Below, in pieces: positions 5,660-5,920 of a DNA stretch of 5,920 nt. This DNA is from Chloroflexota bacterium. GTDB lineage: Bacteria > Chloroflexota > Dehalococcoidia > Lucifugimonadales > Australimonadaceae. Where the stretch lies: contig JAPPFU010000148.1 of NCBI GenBank assembly GCA_028875085.1, forward strand, positions 1 to 5,920. Reading direction: 5' to 3'. The notes beneath the pieces are model-generated. The model made no database searches and was not told where the DNA came from. It was given only the letters and a program-made list of their open reading frames with translations. The translations under genes were made by a program, and so were the position numbers. Within the stretch, counting starts at the first letter, position 1. Each line of letters starts with the position of its first letter.

Positions 5660-5920
5660 ATGCCGCTCACCCGCTCCCGGCTGGCCGTCGGCCTGCGCAC
5701 CCTCGGCGTTGCGCCCGGCGACCTACTCGAGATCCACGCAAGCCTACGCTCCATCGGCAAGGTTGCCGGCGGCGTCGACGCCGTCGTGCTCGCGCTGCTG
5801 GACGCGGTGGGCGCGGAGGGCACGCTGGCCGTCATCGCCTCGATGGAGGACGAGCCGGTGGACCTCTCGGAGCCGCGCGAGGCGCAGCGCGCCGGTCGCG
5901 CCGGGATACCGCCCTTCGAC
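5660..5920 (+). CDS. AAC(3)/Antibiotic_NAT family acetyltransferase, 5' part only
   Basis: The first 87 codons are present and the frame is open to the window edge. The start ATG at 5660 lies 9 nt after the polA stop and has an AGGTG sequence 6 nt upstream. A GTG directly after the stop (5651) is a less likely alternative. The family acetylates N3 of 2-deoxystreptamine aminoglycosides using acetyl-CoA, though many chromosomal members have unproven roles. Visible features are LRTLGVAPGDLLEIHASLRS (residues 12-31), IGKVAGGVDAVVLALLDAVG (32-51) and GAEGTLAVIAS (51-61), followed by PPFD at 84-87. From memory these follow the N-terminal pattern of AAC(3)-II/III enzymes (VHASLKAIG, GGAETVV, GTVMGYASWD, LPFDP). 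The catalytic region lies beyond the window, so activity cannot be judged. It is probably co-transcribed with polA. Confidence 0.85.
   Translation, partial: MPLTRSRLAVGLRTLGVAPGDLLEIHASLRSIGKVAGGVDAVVLALLDAVGAEGTLAVIASMEDEPVDLSEPREAQRAGRAGIPPFD

Overview
The window is a G+C-rich stretch of bacterial chromosome, dense in genes. Most third codon positions are G or C, and the sense codons TTA, CTA and TCA are almost absent. It holds two complete housekeeping genes, rho and polA, and two genes cut by the window edges: a family-4 glycosyltransferase on the left and an AAC(3)-type acetyltransferase on the right. No rRNA, tRNA, CRISPR array, insertion sequence, phage gene or convincing intrinsic terminator was seen. 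The organism cannot be fixed from this alone. The short Rho without a large N-terminal insertion, the weak Shine-Dalgarno sequences, the -10 boxes close to start codons and the rho-polA-acetyltransferase order would suit an environmental high-GC lineage such as a Chloroflexota member. That placement is a low-confidence guess.

Layout. Positions 1-1195 (minus) encode a GT-B fold, GT4-type glycosyltransferase whose 3' end lies outside the window. A 285-bp divergent intergenic region (1196-1480) follows. It contains a possible -10 box for the glycosyltransferase, small hairpins, and a C-rich, G-poor leader upstream of rho. Rho (1481-2752, plus, 423 aa) has all its RNA-binding and ATPase motifs. 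After 27 bp comes polA (2780-5650, plus, 956 aa), a three-domain DNA polymerase I. Its 5' nuclease and polymerase domains look intact, but its 3'-5' exonuclease domain has lost at least two of the four metal-binding acidic residues. Nine bases after polA an AAC(3)/Antibiotic_NAT family gene begins (5660, plus) and runs off the window.

How the genes fit together. The three plus-strand genes are tightly packed without a visible terminator and are probably at least partly co-transcribed. A TAGAAT box just upstream of the polA start suggests polA can also be transcribed on its own, with little or no 5' leader. Rho ends transcription and clears RNA-DNA hybrids, and Pol I removes RNA primers and fills repair gaps. 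The linkage is functionally plausible, but the sequence does not prove it.

Nothing here is clearly a new system. The points most worth a second look are: (i) a QEGLF motif, resembling a sliding-clamp-binding peptide, in an N-terminal extension of Pol I and lying in a perfect 9-bp tandem repeat; (ii) the decayed proofreading site; (iii) the polA start codon placed in the loop of a 6-bp hairpin beside a -10-like box; (iv) a Gly in Rho at the position of E. coli D210, in the bicyclomycin pocket; (v) an acetyltransferase start resembling AAC(3)-II/III-type resistance enzymes directly behind polA.
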